Shown here: piece after piece, positions 26,961-39,200 of the stretch
Layout: each line of letters begins with the position of its first letter
Numbering within the stretch: the first letter of the stretch is position 1
Notes under the pieces: generated by a model
Seen by the model: the letters and a program-made list of their open reading frames with translations, nothing else
What the model was told of the DNA's origin: nothing
Database searches by the model: none
Source of the DNA: Spongilla lacustris
Taxonomy: Eukaryota; Porifera; Demospongiae; Spongillida; Spongillidae
NCBI GenBank assembly: GCA_949361645.1
Contig: OX442426.1
Span: 2,786,673-2,850,672 of the forward strand
Direction of reading: 5' to 3'
DNA length: 64,000 nt
Position numbers and translations under genes: made by a program

Positions 26961-28379
26961 CTTTCTGTCCTCAAATTCTAGAAAGCAAGGTAGTTTACAC
27001 TATTTCTTCCTAGAAAATTTGACATTCATTGTCATGCATGAGTGGCAATGGATATTAAGCATGCCTAAGTCAACAGTCCAAATTCTGATTGCCCAGCTTT
27101 TTTATATGTAACATTGCTTCCTACATGTAGCTGAATCTTTTGTAGGTACTTGTGCTTGTAATGTCAGGCTGAACATTCGTGTTTTAAACTCAGATAGAGT
27201 ACAGGAGATTCAGCTAGGAAGCACACGTGACCGCTGGAGAAGTTACAGGCACTTATAAATATAATAGCTGGGCAATCAGAATCTGGAATCTTATCAAATT
27301 ATACTATGCTGTTGATGCATTGTAAAATTGATGATCAAACCGCAACAAAGAAAGAACTTTTGAATGCTTGTGCAGAGATAGCATTGGTAACCAGTGTTGG
27401 CTACCCTTGGATGATAAGTGCCCATGCAGTGACACTTTGTGCGCTTTTGCCGTTTGTACAGTAAACAATGGCGTGGTTTAGTGATTTGCTTGGACTGCCT
27501 GACAAATAGTAATATGAGGCTGCAGATGCCTGGCAATGTGTCCATTAACCACTTCATATAGAACCTCGCTAGTCGCTACCTGTATTACAAATACATGTAA
27601 GTGCCAAAAATGTTGCAGTGTAGCTATATTTAATTGGCAAGCATATTTGTGTTATCCACACCCGCAAAATCTTTGACCTACATGTGTCTAAACAGCTTGT
27701 AATATTCCCACATCACAGAAAGAACTTTTGAATGCTTGTACAGAGTTGGTAACCATTAGGAGGGAAGTATATGTTGCTACCTTTGATGATAAGGCTTCGT
27801 TGCAACAGCCTGCACATGCCGAAGGGCTTCAACTCAACCACCAGGTTCAGGGGAGCTGGCCATTTTAAATAATGCACCCTTGGCAGTTGTCTCTTCCATC
27901 CTATCTTTTATAACTTCATTTCATAACTGTTCACCACTTCTCACCACAAACAAATGCATGAGAGCAAGTTATTCTCCTTTAACAGAAAACAGTTCCTGTG
28001 TTTGTAATGGGATAGCTCAAATTCACAATCTGGCTACATTTTATGGAGCTAATGGCTTACATGATGGGGAGGAATAGCTTATGTTTACAGCATGCAATGA
28101 CGATCCATAAATGATATCTATCTACATGTACCTAACACCTGCACTACAAATCATGCTCTATTTGATGTGGGATTGCTTGAACAAAAATGCATTTCTTGTG
28201 TTGGCTTGTCACGTATGTACCTGGTTGATGCTCTTCCTCAAGGCACTTGCTAATATAGTCCAAAACAAGCATCTGCTTGGCTAGCTGGTCAGGTGTTTAT
28301 CAGGTGTTTATACTATGTGCTGTGTTTATTTAGGCTGTTTGTGGCTTTACTCATGGCTTTCAGTCCTGACATCATGCAT

Positions 28380-28431
<52 letters not shown>
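28380..28431. repeat. GT microsatellite before exon 8 of OAT copy 2
   Basis: About 52 bp of GT repeat end roughly 50 bp before the exon 8 acceptor. Copies 1 and 3 have only a very short GT run at the same place. Confidence 0.95.
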
Positions 28432-28432
<1 letters not shown>

Positions 28433-30596
28433 TGCACCCTACAATCCCCGTACACCCACCCTCCTCTCCCATGTATACAGATATCAATGCTCATAACGTA
28501 TGCCTGAAGCTGAGGGACAACGGCCTGCTGTCCAAGTCCATGCGCGGGGACTTGATCAGGATTGCCCCGCCACTCATCATCACCAAGGAGCAGCTGATTG
28601 AAGCCACCACCATCATTAAAGAGACCATCCACTCCATGTGAACTGGTGCTGTGTGCGATGTTGTAGGCAGAGGTGGTGCCCAGGAGTGTTGGCTGATTTA
28701 GGACACTGTACTTTTATATTGTATTTTAAAGGTGCTTTTAAATATCTCTACCAATGTTCTGGAATATCTCTTAGCACACTTTTAGTACTGTAGTGGAAGT
28801 AGTTAGTCGTTGAAGGCTAGATGTTTTTTGAATTGTAACTATAAGTTACTAGCTATAGGGGGAGGGGACCCACATGTGTCCCTCATTCTCAGCCCAGCAT
28901 CAACACTGGGCTAGCTGTTGGTTGTCCCAGACTATATCATGCATCAGTACTGTAGTGGAAGTAGTTAGTCATTGAAGGCTAGATGTTTTTTGAATTGAAA
29001 CTATAGGGTGGGAACTAGTTTTTTTTTTTTTTTTTTTTTTACCACACCTTATAGCTAGTAACGCTGAGTCTCATAAGAGCAGTATATTTCCTACATCTAT
29101 TGTATTGGCCTTGCAATTGTTCTTGTGGTTGTGGTACGGGTATGTGTGGCTTCTTTTCCTCTCACTATTGCTTCCGAGAATTTGTGTGTTGACAGGATTC
29201 AATGGCATGGATAGACCTGCCAATTTTCAAAAGTATCACAAGTACTAGTCTGTATACGTATTACATGTACAAGTCAATCTTTATATTGAATTGACGTCTA
29301 ATGCAAATGGGTCTTTGTTCACACTGGATAAGCCACGCACCCTACATTTAGAGTATTTTTAGTTGCACTCAACGAGTCTACATGTACATGAATTGCCATC
29401 AAGTGCCCATGCAGTGACACTTTGTGCATTTGTGCTGTTTGTACAGTAAACAATGGCATGGTTTAGTGATTTGCTAAAATGGTTATATGATGCTGCAGGT
29501 GCCTGGCAATGTATCCATTAACCACTTCATGTAGAACCTCATTAGATTCTGTATTGTACTGCACACATGCCAGTAATTTTGTTAGTTGACACCAAGCTGG
29601 TTTCCCCCATACATGTATTATAAGTCCATGTAACCTCTCATGTAAGTACTCAAAATGTTATAACTCTAAATTGGCAAGCATGTTTGTGTTATCCACACCC
29701 ACAAAATCTGCATTCATAATCATGAATGAACACATGTGACCTTTTATCCCACAAAGTCTTACAAGTGGGTGTGGGTGGTGCCCTGGAGTGTTGGCTGATT
29801 TAGGACACTGTACTTTTATAATGTATTTTAAAGGTGCTTTTAAATATCTCTTCCAACGTTTGGGAATATATCTCATAGCACACTGTTTTATAGTATATTG
29901 TATGTCAATATGTGGTGTAGGCACGCACATGCAAAGACCAATCCTCCAGTCAGGCTAGAGATGAGTTGTCACACATATGTTCCAAGTAGGCTACAATGTA
30001 TTACCATGCATCTTATAAATTAATGTGAGGATGTAATATTACTAGTATTTCAAAAAATGTAATATTACTAGTATTTTGATGCGCATCATGTATCAATAAC
30101 CTTCTGCAGGTTACTAGAGGGGGAATATACACCCCTTGTTCTAAAGTCTTGTACCCAGACCCTAATTACTACATGTACAGCTGTGGATGATGTCAAATAT
30201 AAACTCTTTGATGATACCTTGGAAGATAATATAGACTTTAATAGGGCTTTGTTAAGACGACGTGCCTCTCTGTGCGGTCAAGTTGAGCCCAGAAGACAAC
30301 AAGTTTAATAAGCATATATACTGGTAGCCAGACGTACATCGAACTTCAACTGGACTGGATACAAGAGATGTAGGTTACGCCCATCGTTCCCAGCCCAGTT
30401 GAAGTTCGATGTAGGTCTGTCTACGGTAGGCTACCGAGACTAACTAGAATCCAGAACATGGAATGAATTGCATCTAGTTTCGCTTGCAGTGTAAACGTGC
30501 GAGGTGACACAATTTTACAATCAACTTATCGTGGTGTTTGCCAAGGCTCAACCTGTACTAGTACTCTTCTTATGTCCATGATGTTTCTGGGCTATG

Positions 30597-30765
30597 GGCT
30601 TTCATCCTTCGCACCAGACCAGACATATCTTCACTCCTCCAGCCACTTGAAGATGCAATCAGGCTCAATTTCATTCCCTCCATCACAGGATGTGACAGCA
30701 TCTGTGATATTGAGCTAGAGGAACCTGTTCGTTCTCCCTTTGTTTGCTCTTGGTCATGTCACATG
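30597..30765 (+). pseudogene. Reverse transcriptase C-terminal fragment, unit 2
   Basis: Duplicate of the fragment at 18129-18291. It reads ILRTRPDISSLLQPLEDAIR and then FIPSITG, and is disrupted before the ER-L block by a small insertion (GAGCTAGAGGAACC). Confidence 0.55.
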
Positions 30766-31085
30766 ATCCACCTACCCATAATATGGGTTTGGGTGAAATT
30801 TGTCGGAAATGCAGAAACTTGCGTACGATCGGTAGGAATGACTCAACTTAGTGATGAGGTAAGTTGGGGGGAGTTAGTGATGGTTGTCAGATGTGGAGAT
30901 TGTTCCTTGAATTGGTGGAAGTGGAGTTAATGATGGTGCATATAACTGACTTGGTGAAGGGTAGAGATAGGTGGAGTCACTGATGGTTGTCAGATGTCCA
31001 TGCATATATTAGAAGACTAATTGGATATTTAAAATCCCCATACTTGCTGTATTCACAACAACCATGAACAAGGTTCATAACTTCG

Positions 31086-31523
31086 ATGCACTATCCATTA
31101 AAAAGTTATCTGCAAGCTGCGTTTTCATCCCGCGTTTTAGAAGTCCAGTACACTGGTTATGAACAAATAACTATTAAGCTGCTGTGTTATTATATTTTGG
31201 CAATCATCAACATCAGTTTGGGAGCATGTTATGTGGTACATGAATCTATCTATTGGTTCTTTGGAATAATTCCAGCTGAAGACACTTCTCATTTTGCAAA
31301 TCAATTCACATTACTTTTATTACATCTTGTCAGTACCTTTAGTATCAACAATTGTTATAATTCATGGCATAGGCTTTCAAAAGTACATCATGGTAACTTG
31401 CAGGCCTCTGAATACACGTTCAGGTGCAACATGTGGGGTCTTTTAGAGTTGATCACTGAGAACTGCAAGATGAATAGACTAACAATTATTGTGCAATCAT
31501 GGTTATTGTACATGTACATGTAA
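31086..31523 (+). other. Open frame of 145 codons, unit 2 only
   Basis: This is an uninterrupted frame with hydrophobic stretches (LLCYYILAIINISLGACYVV and FTLLLLHLVSTF). The homologous sequence in unit 1 has a frame shift and an in-frame stop (near 18790), so constraint is doubtful. The product is not recognised. It may simply be sequence downstream of the receptor gene. Confidence 0.25.
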
Positions 31524-31746
31524 TTAGCCTATGCAACTTTTTTCACTGCCTACTGAAATTCACCCACATTGCTCTATATGTGAATAATGGTGGTGCAAAG
31601 TTAAGTATACAATAGCTGATTGCGTTGTTCAGAATGCAACTCTCAATACATTCGGATCGTGAAAAACATCATTCATTTTCATACTCCACAAGAAGATTTC
31701 ATGCACAAATTTTCAGTTTCCATATGTCTTATAATTATGTCCAGTT

Positions 31747-34700
31747 CTATGTACAGCACTTCTTGATCAAAGAAGTGAATATATCCTTGAGCTCTTTATG
31801 ATTGAACACATACACTAGATTCACCACTGGGAAGAGGGAGACAAGAATATACGCACTCTCTGAAAGGCCTGGAACTTTATACTTCTCTGCTTCATCCTTG
31901 TAGGCTTTGCAATTTCCTGGTTGCAAACGTTCACAGGTAAAATACTGTGAAAGAGCATCCTCAAATGGTATCTTGACCACAGCATAGTGACTAAAAGATG
32001 CCACTGCAAGAGTTGCCAACAGCACAAAGTAAGTGATTACTATCAGCACCTTCTTCTCTGCTTTGCCCAGTGCCATACTTCCACTCATGTGAAATTGCTG
32101 TTATGAATAGGAAGGAGTTAAGATAAAAATTAATATGCTATATTATGCTTTTCAAGTTAAAAAGTTATGATCAGCTGTAGGATAAAGCATCATTGGTAAA
32201 ATCTAAATAGCAAATGTGAATTCACTGTCATTCTTAATTTTTGTATATATGCTGCAGGTTTCTTGCTTGATCCCAGCTGCTAATGGAACTATAGATATGA
32301 TTTACTTAATTCATTCATCCCGCTATACTTTTTTTTTAGACTTACTCTGTACAGAGTCCAGCATACCCAGATTAATAGTGATACACTAAGAGACATCATC
32401 ATTGTCACTGGTACAACGGTAGTATATACGGCAGCATCTTCACTTCTTGCGAGGCAAAATAGTGGGGGAAAGCGACCATTAATGAATCCGCCTGTATTGA
32501 ACATCACAACAACAGGTATAACAGGTATAATGGTAGCTGCACCAAGCATTGAGGAATGAATATACTTAAGTCCATGTTTCTTTGTAAATACCATTGCTTG
32601 GATGGGAAATCTCACATTCCAGAAAAGTGTGCATACATGAAATAGCCAAAGAAGAACTAGTTGCATCACTGAATAGTAGAATACTGAACCTAAATGTAGA
32701 GAGAGGTATGAGAAGCTTAGTGTCTTTATGAATAAAATTATTCAATAGTTAAATAAATGTGTAGTACACCACTGCCCAGTATATAAGTAAAAAAATGTTT
32801 TTGGCACCTTGTATTGGTAGCAGCATCTAAAAGTAACAAAAGGCTAAAAAGTTGGAAAATTTGAAGCCATTTTTGTCCTGTTTGATTTCTCCTTATACTG
32901 TGGCTGTGTTTCATGATGTTTGTTATTTCAGCCTAGATCAATTTATAGTTTCACTGTGATATACGGAGAAATCCTAATTTTGTTTAGCCTTACGTCAGTT
33001 TTTTTAATGCTATTATCAAGGTACCAAAAATATGGATACCCCAATGACCTCTCAGGCTCTCACTTATAAAGAATTTTTTTTAATAATAGAAACCACTGCC
33101 ATCATCTCTTCAGTAGCCTCCAGACTTGCCATTTCCATGTGCCAGCCAAAGTCCATCCTACTGAATGAGATCTATGGCCGGTTGAACCTCAACCTTGTCT
33201 GTGCCAATGCTACAGCTATCCTCTCTAGGATAGCTCCCCCACCATAGAGCTCATGTATTTATGTGCCATAATCTTATAATCTGTAAAATTAATAACACTA
33301 GTACTGCAGTTTGCCGTCGTGTATCTGTCATTAATAATGTACATGTAGTTATTAAATATTATGTAACTGCGTGGCGTGTTTACTTACCAGATATTGCACA
33401 TATTGTTGTTGAGTGGTTGAGACTTCGTATCCAGTCTGGTGCTGAGCAGAATGACTTAGGGTCAACAAAAGCAATCATTGCAAATATGACTGTTGGAAAA
33501 AACAAAACAGATGTAATATTCAGTGAGTTTTCAAAGCATAAGAATCATTTTGTAGAGCCCTCATTAATATTTTGTTTATTTTCACATTCTGTACTTTTTT
33601 CAGGCAGTGAACAAGTAAACAGATTTGTAAATGGTCTACATGGTGGCATATATGCATGTGTAAGTGCATGCACTCATTTACAAAGCTTATGGGGTTGTAG
33701 GGGGATGCAGTTGGGCATGTCCATGCCGGTATTTATTACGGATGAAAGTTATACGTTAAATATGTGACACCTAAATTACAGTGCATGGTGATTAAAGTAT
33801 TTTGAAGACAATCAAGTTACATTTAATGCTAATTTATATAATTGTAACAGGTACATAATTCTGTACACTGTGACTGCAATTAATATTGTCTCCAGTTGCT
33901 ATAATATGTCTTCAGCGCATAATATCCATGTGTATGCGAGGTTTGCAAGAGTTACTCACAGGGCACCGAGAGGAGGGTGAAAAGTGCATGTATACTGGCT
34001 GCTTATGTATTTATGCTGATCATAACATTTGGATCTAGCAATTATTAATCATAAGCCGCATGGTAATTTAAAACATATATGTACATGTGCATGTACGTGC
34101 AACAGATGCTTCTAAATGTACATATTATTGACGATTGGTAGTACATTATATAATCATGCATCAACGTACGAAGGAGAGCTGCAGGAAATGTTTGATATAC
34201 TATCAGAACTGAAGGGAAGGACAACCTGCAAGGTGAAGAATAATTAAAGTTGCTTACAGAACTACACTGAATATAATCACATTTTTTTATAACGTAGGCA
34301 CGATATCAGCAAGACTATAGGAGTGAAAATCAATCCAATTGATGCAGCGAGAATTGCCAGAATGTCATTAATGTTCCTATATTCTTCTCCCAATGCCCAA
34401 TTTGGGCAATCAGGCAAGCATTCATTATCTATAAGAATAAAATCCTTGCTGCAGTTTAATGCCATAATATTTGATGATGAATAATTGTTGTTGTATTCTG
34501 CCGAAAATAGCAGTTCAATGCATGTCAGCATTAATTTGCAATGATTCATTCTTACTTACCATCAAGATTTCCACAATCTGGAAGGTCACCTGCACTTACA
34601 GCACCTTTCCATTCACTTCTGCACTCACCCATGCTGATGGTGTTACATTCAACATATGATGGCTGGGACAATGCTTGATTTTCATCACACAAAGGAAATA

Positions 34701-34914
34701 GATACCGACAAATGAATGGCAAGGCAACTGAACTGCATTGTGGGGAGAGATAGTTACTAATGCGAGATGCAGCTTCTTCACTCTCTTGCACATTGATGCT
34801 TGATGAGATCAAAACATTGTCAACAGAATCCTTATGATGCAATAGGGATGAATAACATACAGAAGTGTTGTTAGCATACAACTTAGCGGAGCATTTACTG
34901 GACATGAGCTGCAC
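31747..34914 (-). CDS. Frizzled-like seven-helix receptor, unit 2 (best copy, first exon not found)
   Basis: The exons on the minus strand are 34914-34560, 34497 to about 34294, 33489-33388, 32689-32346 and 32097-31747, and their phases agree. The first encodes a Frizzled-type cysteine-rich domain: QCSSVALPFICRYLFPLC followed by ECNTISMGECRSEW and LPDC. The second gives a cysteine-containing linker and TM1 (ILAILAASIGLIFTPIVLLI). The third carries the TM2 region. The fourth holds TM3-TM5 (MQLVLLWLFHVCTLFW; IIPVIPVVVMF; TVVPVTMMMSLSVSLLIW). The last holds TM6 (KKVLIVITYFVLLATLAV) and TM7 (ILVSLFPVVNLVYVF) and a short basic tail. Frizzled/Smoothened-type receptors sit in the plasma membrane and bind ligand through the CRD. 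No KTxxxW Dishevelled-binding motif is visible after TM7. The signal-peptide exon was not found, and the TM1-TM2 loop and its weak GTTATA donor are unresolved. Confidence 0.78.
33090..33247 (+). other. Exon-like open frame in a receptor intron, unit 2
   Basis: Duplicate of 20910-21067. It has the same acceptor-like T-tract and ATAATAG, the same frame and the same IAPPP end. The differences are mostly amino-acid changing (for example LATSSCRPKS versus LAISMCQPKS), which argues against strong constraint. Confidence 0.35.
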
Positions 34915-35243
34915 CTGAAAGAAAACATCATTTATGAGATTTAGCTATCCTGGTATATATAGGTATGTACCGCGGTGCTCTGAAAATATAAGATGCAAGT
35001 AACATTGTGTTATACATGTATGCGGCAAGCCATGCAGTCTTCACATACCAACCCCTAAGGGGCGGATCCAGGATTTCATAAAAGGGGGGGGGGGGGGGGG
35101 TTGTTAAAGAATAATAATTAATAAAAGAGGGGAAGGGTGTGAAAGGGGGTACCCTGCCCACCCAGCTAGGGGGCCTGGGGGAGCGCTCTAAGCTCCCCCA
35201 GCGGGGTCTGGGGCTCCGCCCCAGATGCCAACGCTTTTTTATT

Positions 35244-35525
35244 ACAAGTAAATCAAAAACTTCTCTATCGAGAAAGTGATTGGTGTGGTGCAAAAAGCAA
35301 GGAAACAAGGTACGGTATGTTAAAGTGAGGTATGGTAGGATCCTACAACTCACAGTCCTGAATTTGCAAACGAAGAAGCCTATTTGCAAATGTAGGACTG
35401 TTATAGTTGTAGGATCCTACCAAACCTCACTTTAACATACCGTACCTTGTTTCCTTGCTTTTTGCACCACCAATCCTACATCCCACCAATCACTTTCTCG
35501 ATAGAGAAGATTTTGATTTACTTGT
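35244..35525. mobile_element. Fold-back MITE, copy 2
   Basis: Second copy of the palindrome at 13161-13460. The left arm has lost about 16 bp (GGATGTAGGATTGGTG) relative to the right. Sequence just beyond the right end (TTCCCCTAATTTCTTTTCTC) matches the outer flank of copy 1 in inverse orientation, so the palindrome belongs to a slightly longer repeat. Confidence 0.85.
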
Positions 35526-36166
35526 TCCCCTAATTTCTTTTCTCTGCCAGGAGTGTTCAGTAATATGTTGCTTAGTGTATTCATTCCAATGCTTAGATTC
35601 CCAGGGGCAGATACAGGGGGTTGGGGGTTGCAACCCTGGGGCCCTTTTGTCCAAAATAACTTTTTTTTTGCACACAGTTTTACGTGGACAGCCCCCCCCC
35701 CCCCCCCCCCCCCCCCCCGCTCGTTGAATCGGCCGAAGGCGGACAGCCCTCCTCCCGCTCGTTGAATATATAGGCCTCTATATTTAATTTTATTGATAGG
35801 CCTACCTTTATTCTGATATCTTAAACTCAGAGTTCTCTTTGTTAATGAGCCGTTTTTATTGGCTTGGTCACCTTTGCTGAATTAGAACTGCCTGCTGTAA
35901 ACGTGTCTGCAGCTGCTTATATTAACGTGTGTAGCCAGGTCAGTGGCGGATACAGGATTTTGTGTTGGGGGGGGGGCATATAGGGATGGGAATGGGGGCG
36001 TGCCCCTCCGAACTTGCCAGGGTGTCTGGGAAAGCACAGTAAGCACCATCATCTCCGCCCCAAAACCCTAGCACTAGTGCTTTTTTTTTTTTGCACTTTT
36101 GCAAGTTATAAAACAGAGTACTGAAAGATGCCTATAACAGTCACATTTCACAAAGAGGGTCAATTA

Positions 36167-36240
36167 TGTAGTGTGTACCAAAATATCTTATTCCAATAAT
36201 AGAGCACCATGCGCATGCGCATCCTAATAATACTACTACA
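36167..36240 (-). repeat. 3' LTR of the gypsy element (74 bp)
   Basis: Identical by eye to 40469-40542. It contains the palindromic ATGCGCATGCGCAT and starts and ends TG...CA. Confidence 0.93.
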
Positions 36241-36289
36241 TCTCCCTTTTCAATACATGTTGTTTGAATGTTCAATACAATGTTTCTCA

Positions 36290-39200
36290 TTAGTATCTAT
36301 CCGGTGGCTTGGAAATTCTTCCACTTCTTGTTGTTGTCCACCTTGGTGCAACCAAATCCTCATGTTCTGCAATGTCGTTCTGTTGGGGTGTATTGCTGAC
36401 CTCATCATTTCTTTCTCCTGTATCATTTTCTACTGTCTCCTGTTCCTCCTGCGGCATCATTATCTTCTGGGCATCATCATTTTGGTGCATAGTATTTTCA
36501 TCTCTTTCGGACCTTCCACTCTCCTCGTTTTGTATTCCCAACCTCTCTTGAATGTCTTGATCATCAAGCTCACTCTCAGGTGTTTCACTGTTCCTGCTTT
36601 CAGCTATTTCATCCCTCCCCGGTGCTTCCTCTTCATCCTCTGCTTCAGTAACTGGATTTTCCACCCTCAAAGGCTCAGGCTCAGACTCTTGCTGTACCAC
36701 TGTACCCCAAAGTTCACTTTCTTCACTAATATTCAGTGATTGAGAAGAATAAGTCCTGTCTTTAGTCTGCCTTTTCAGCAACGTCAAAAAGCGTCGATTC
36801 CTGCGGTATTCCCCAATGGTAGTGTTGATGATGTATGATCTGGGAGCTACTCTTTTGACAACGTTTCCCTCTATCTTACGATCAGTTATCCACACTTTGT
36901 CACCTGGGTTTAACTCTGGTAACTCCACTGCTCTGTGACGGTGATCAAAATTGATTTTCTGTAACTCCTTTACCTGAGATTCCATTTCTTTGACAACAGC
37001 TTGTTCTGGAACTTTAGGAACGCGTTCCTGCTCAATGATTGGCACCGTGGTTCGCAACTTTCTACTCATTAGCAATTCTGCTGGGCTGTATCCATTTTGC
37101 AAAGGTGTGGCTCTGTACGATAGCAATGCTAAACATGGATCAGATGTTTTCTTCCACATTGTCTTGATCGTTTTTACAGCTCGCTCCGCTGCTCCATTGC
37201 TTTGGGGAAATAACGGACTACTCGTTATATGGTCAAATCCATATTACTGACTGAATTTCAGGAATGAGTGAGATGAAAACTGTGGTCCATTGTCTGAAAT
37301 GAGTTCTTCAGGAATACCATGTCTTGCAAATATTGACTTTGTTCGGCTTATCACTTCCTCTGCTGTCATATGATCCAAATGTGCAATCTCAATAAACCTG
37401 GAATAATAATCGACAATAAGCAAGTAGTTGTCCCCTTTCCAGTGGAAAATGTCTGCAGCAACTCTCTGCCATGGTAAAGAAGGTAACTGTGTTGGTATTA
37501 ACGGTTCCACCTGTTGTGGTTGATGTTTAATGCACTGTGGACAATTCTTCACCAATTTCTCCAAATCGTTTGAGATGTTAGGCCACCATACACTCTGTCG
37601 AGCTCGCTCTCTACATTTAGTTATCCCTTGATGTGCACCATGGATTTTATTTAAAATTTCTGTTCGGAGTGGCTCTGGAACAACAATCCTACTTCCTCTC
37701 AACAGTAGCCCTTTTTCAATGCTCAACTCTCCAGCAACTGAAAAATATGGTTTAACTGCTTCAGGTACATCTTTCTTTTCTGGCCACCCTCTGTAGCTGT
37801 ACGCAGCTATCTGCCTACATACACTGTCAGTTTTCTGACATTGACGTATCTGGTTAAGTTTCTTGTCAGTAGCTGGGATACCCTGGATAATCCAATGAAC
37901 GAATGCCTCTATGTCATTGTGTTGAGCTTTTTCCTCATCCGACGGTTGAGTTACTGGAGCTCTTGATAGCGCATCAGCAATAGTGAGGTTTTTGCCAGGT
38001 ACATGTGATATTGAAAACTTGAAGCGCATTAGTCTCAAGCGAAAACGTTGTACCCTGATGGGAAGCTCCTCCAGGTTCTTCGTACTCAACAAGGGAACCA
38101 ATGGCTTGTGATCTGTTTCCAAATGGAATTTTAATCCCAGCAAATAGTCTGAGAAACGTTCACAAGCCCAGGTTAGCGCTAACGCCTCCTTTTCAATTTG
38201 TGCATATCGCTGCTCTGTTGGAGTCATAGCTCGTGAGATGTAACAGACTGGAAGTATTTTACTATCTCTCTGTTTCTGTAAGAGGACACCACCCAAACCA
38301 AATGAGGATGCATCTGCTGAAACCACTGTAGGGAGATTAGGATCATATAAAGCCAATAGTACTAAGTAGCTTTTTAATTTTCTGGAAAGCTCTTTGCTGA
38401 TCCGTTCCCCATACCCACGAATTTTTTTTACTAAGCAAATCTCGAAGAGGCTTTGTTTCATGGGCGATATGAGGTGAGAATTTGCTCAACTGGTTGATTA
38501 TCCCAAGAAACCTTCTAATATCACCAACATCCTTCGGTTCCGGAAACAGAGTGATGGCCTTCATCTTTTCCGGGTCTGGACTGATCCCCTGATTACTCAC
38601 AACATGACCCAGGAATCGTATCTCTGTCTTCGAAAATTCACACTTACCTGCATTCAGTGTAAGTCCAGCTGAAAGTAGACGTTTGAGAACTTGATCTAAT
38701 CTTCTGTCATGTTCCACCCGTGTTGTTCCAAAAACCAGAATGTCATCAATCAAACATACTACTCCGTCCATACCCCCAAGAATCGAAGACATTCTCTTCT
38801 GAAACAATTCAGGGGCTGATGTGATTCCAAATGGCAAGCGATTAAAACAGAAGCGCTCAAACGGAGTTATGAAAGTTGTCAACAAGGCTGATTCACGAGC
38901 CAATGGGATCTGCCAAAATCCTGAATTGGCATCCAATTTAGAGAACAATTGTGCCCCAGTGAGTTGTGTTAAGATTTGATCAACAACTGGCAAAGGATGA
39001 TTCTCTCTACAAACATTCGCATTTAGCTTTGTAAGGTCAACGCAAATTCTGATATCCCCATTTGCTTTTGGTACTACCACCATCCCTGCACACCAATTGG
39101 TTGGTTCTTCTACGCTTGATATCACACCAAGTTCTTCCATCCGCTTCAACTCTGCTTTGACTTTAGGCAATAAAGGTGTGGCAACCCTTCGTGGAGTTGT

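Larger units (their letters stand above)
25060..28290. repeat. Two tandem 1.5-1.7-kb blocks inside OAT copy 2 intron 7
   Basis: The block at about 25060-26790 and the block at about 26800-28290 share an ordered series of segments: a T-tract followed by ACCACACCTTA, a GT array, GTGGCTTTCTGTCCTCAAAT, AAGCATGCC, GATTCAGCTAGGAAGCAC and GCACCCTTGGCAGTTGTCTC. Parts of the series recur in the 3' flanks at 9150-9800, 28980-29650 and 61120-62050. So flank-type sequence was copied into the intron. Confidence 0.75.
24294..28641 (+). pseudogene. OAT: Ornithine aminotransferase, copy 2 (3' exons only)
   Basis: Homology begins inside exon 6 (24294-24320, AKVAMASLK). It continues with exon 7 (24496-24640, 145 nt) and exon 8 (28481-28641, 161 nt, ending IIKETIHSM and TGA), all with intact splice sites. 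Exons 1-5 are missing, so the PLP lysine and most of the active site are lost. Intron 7 is about 3.8 kb compared with about 0.66 kb in the other two copies, because two copies of 3'-flank-type sequence have been inserted. A start codon is not apparent. Confidence 0.9.
28642..31746. other. OAT-receptor intergenic region of unit 2
   Basis: This region joins the 3' flank of OAT copy 2 directly to the receptor-side flank, without the 7.4-kb insertion seen in unit 1. It contains a reverse-transcriptase scrap (30597-30765), a short fold-back near 30330-30440, and an open frame at 31086-31523. Confidence 0.7.

Noticed and set aside
24294..28641. OAT copy 2 as a functional gene
   Set aside because: Exons 1-5, including the PLP lysine, are missing and the breakpoint lies inside exon 6.
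36209..36739. 176-codon plus-strand frame opposite the gypsy C-terminus
   Set aside because: Shadow of the acidic integrase C-terminal coding sequence on the minus strand; the same applies to 39097-39465 and other plus frames inside the gypsy element.
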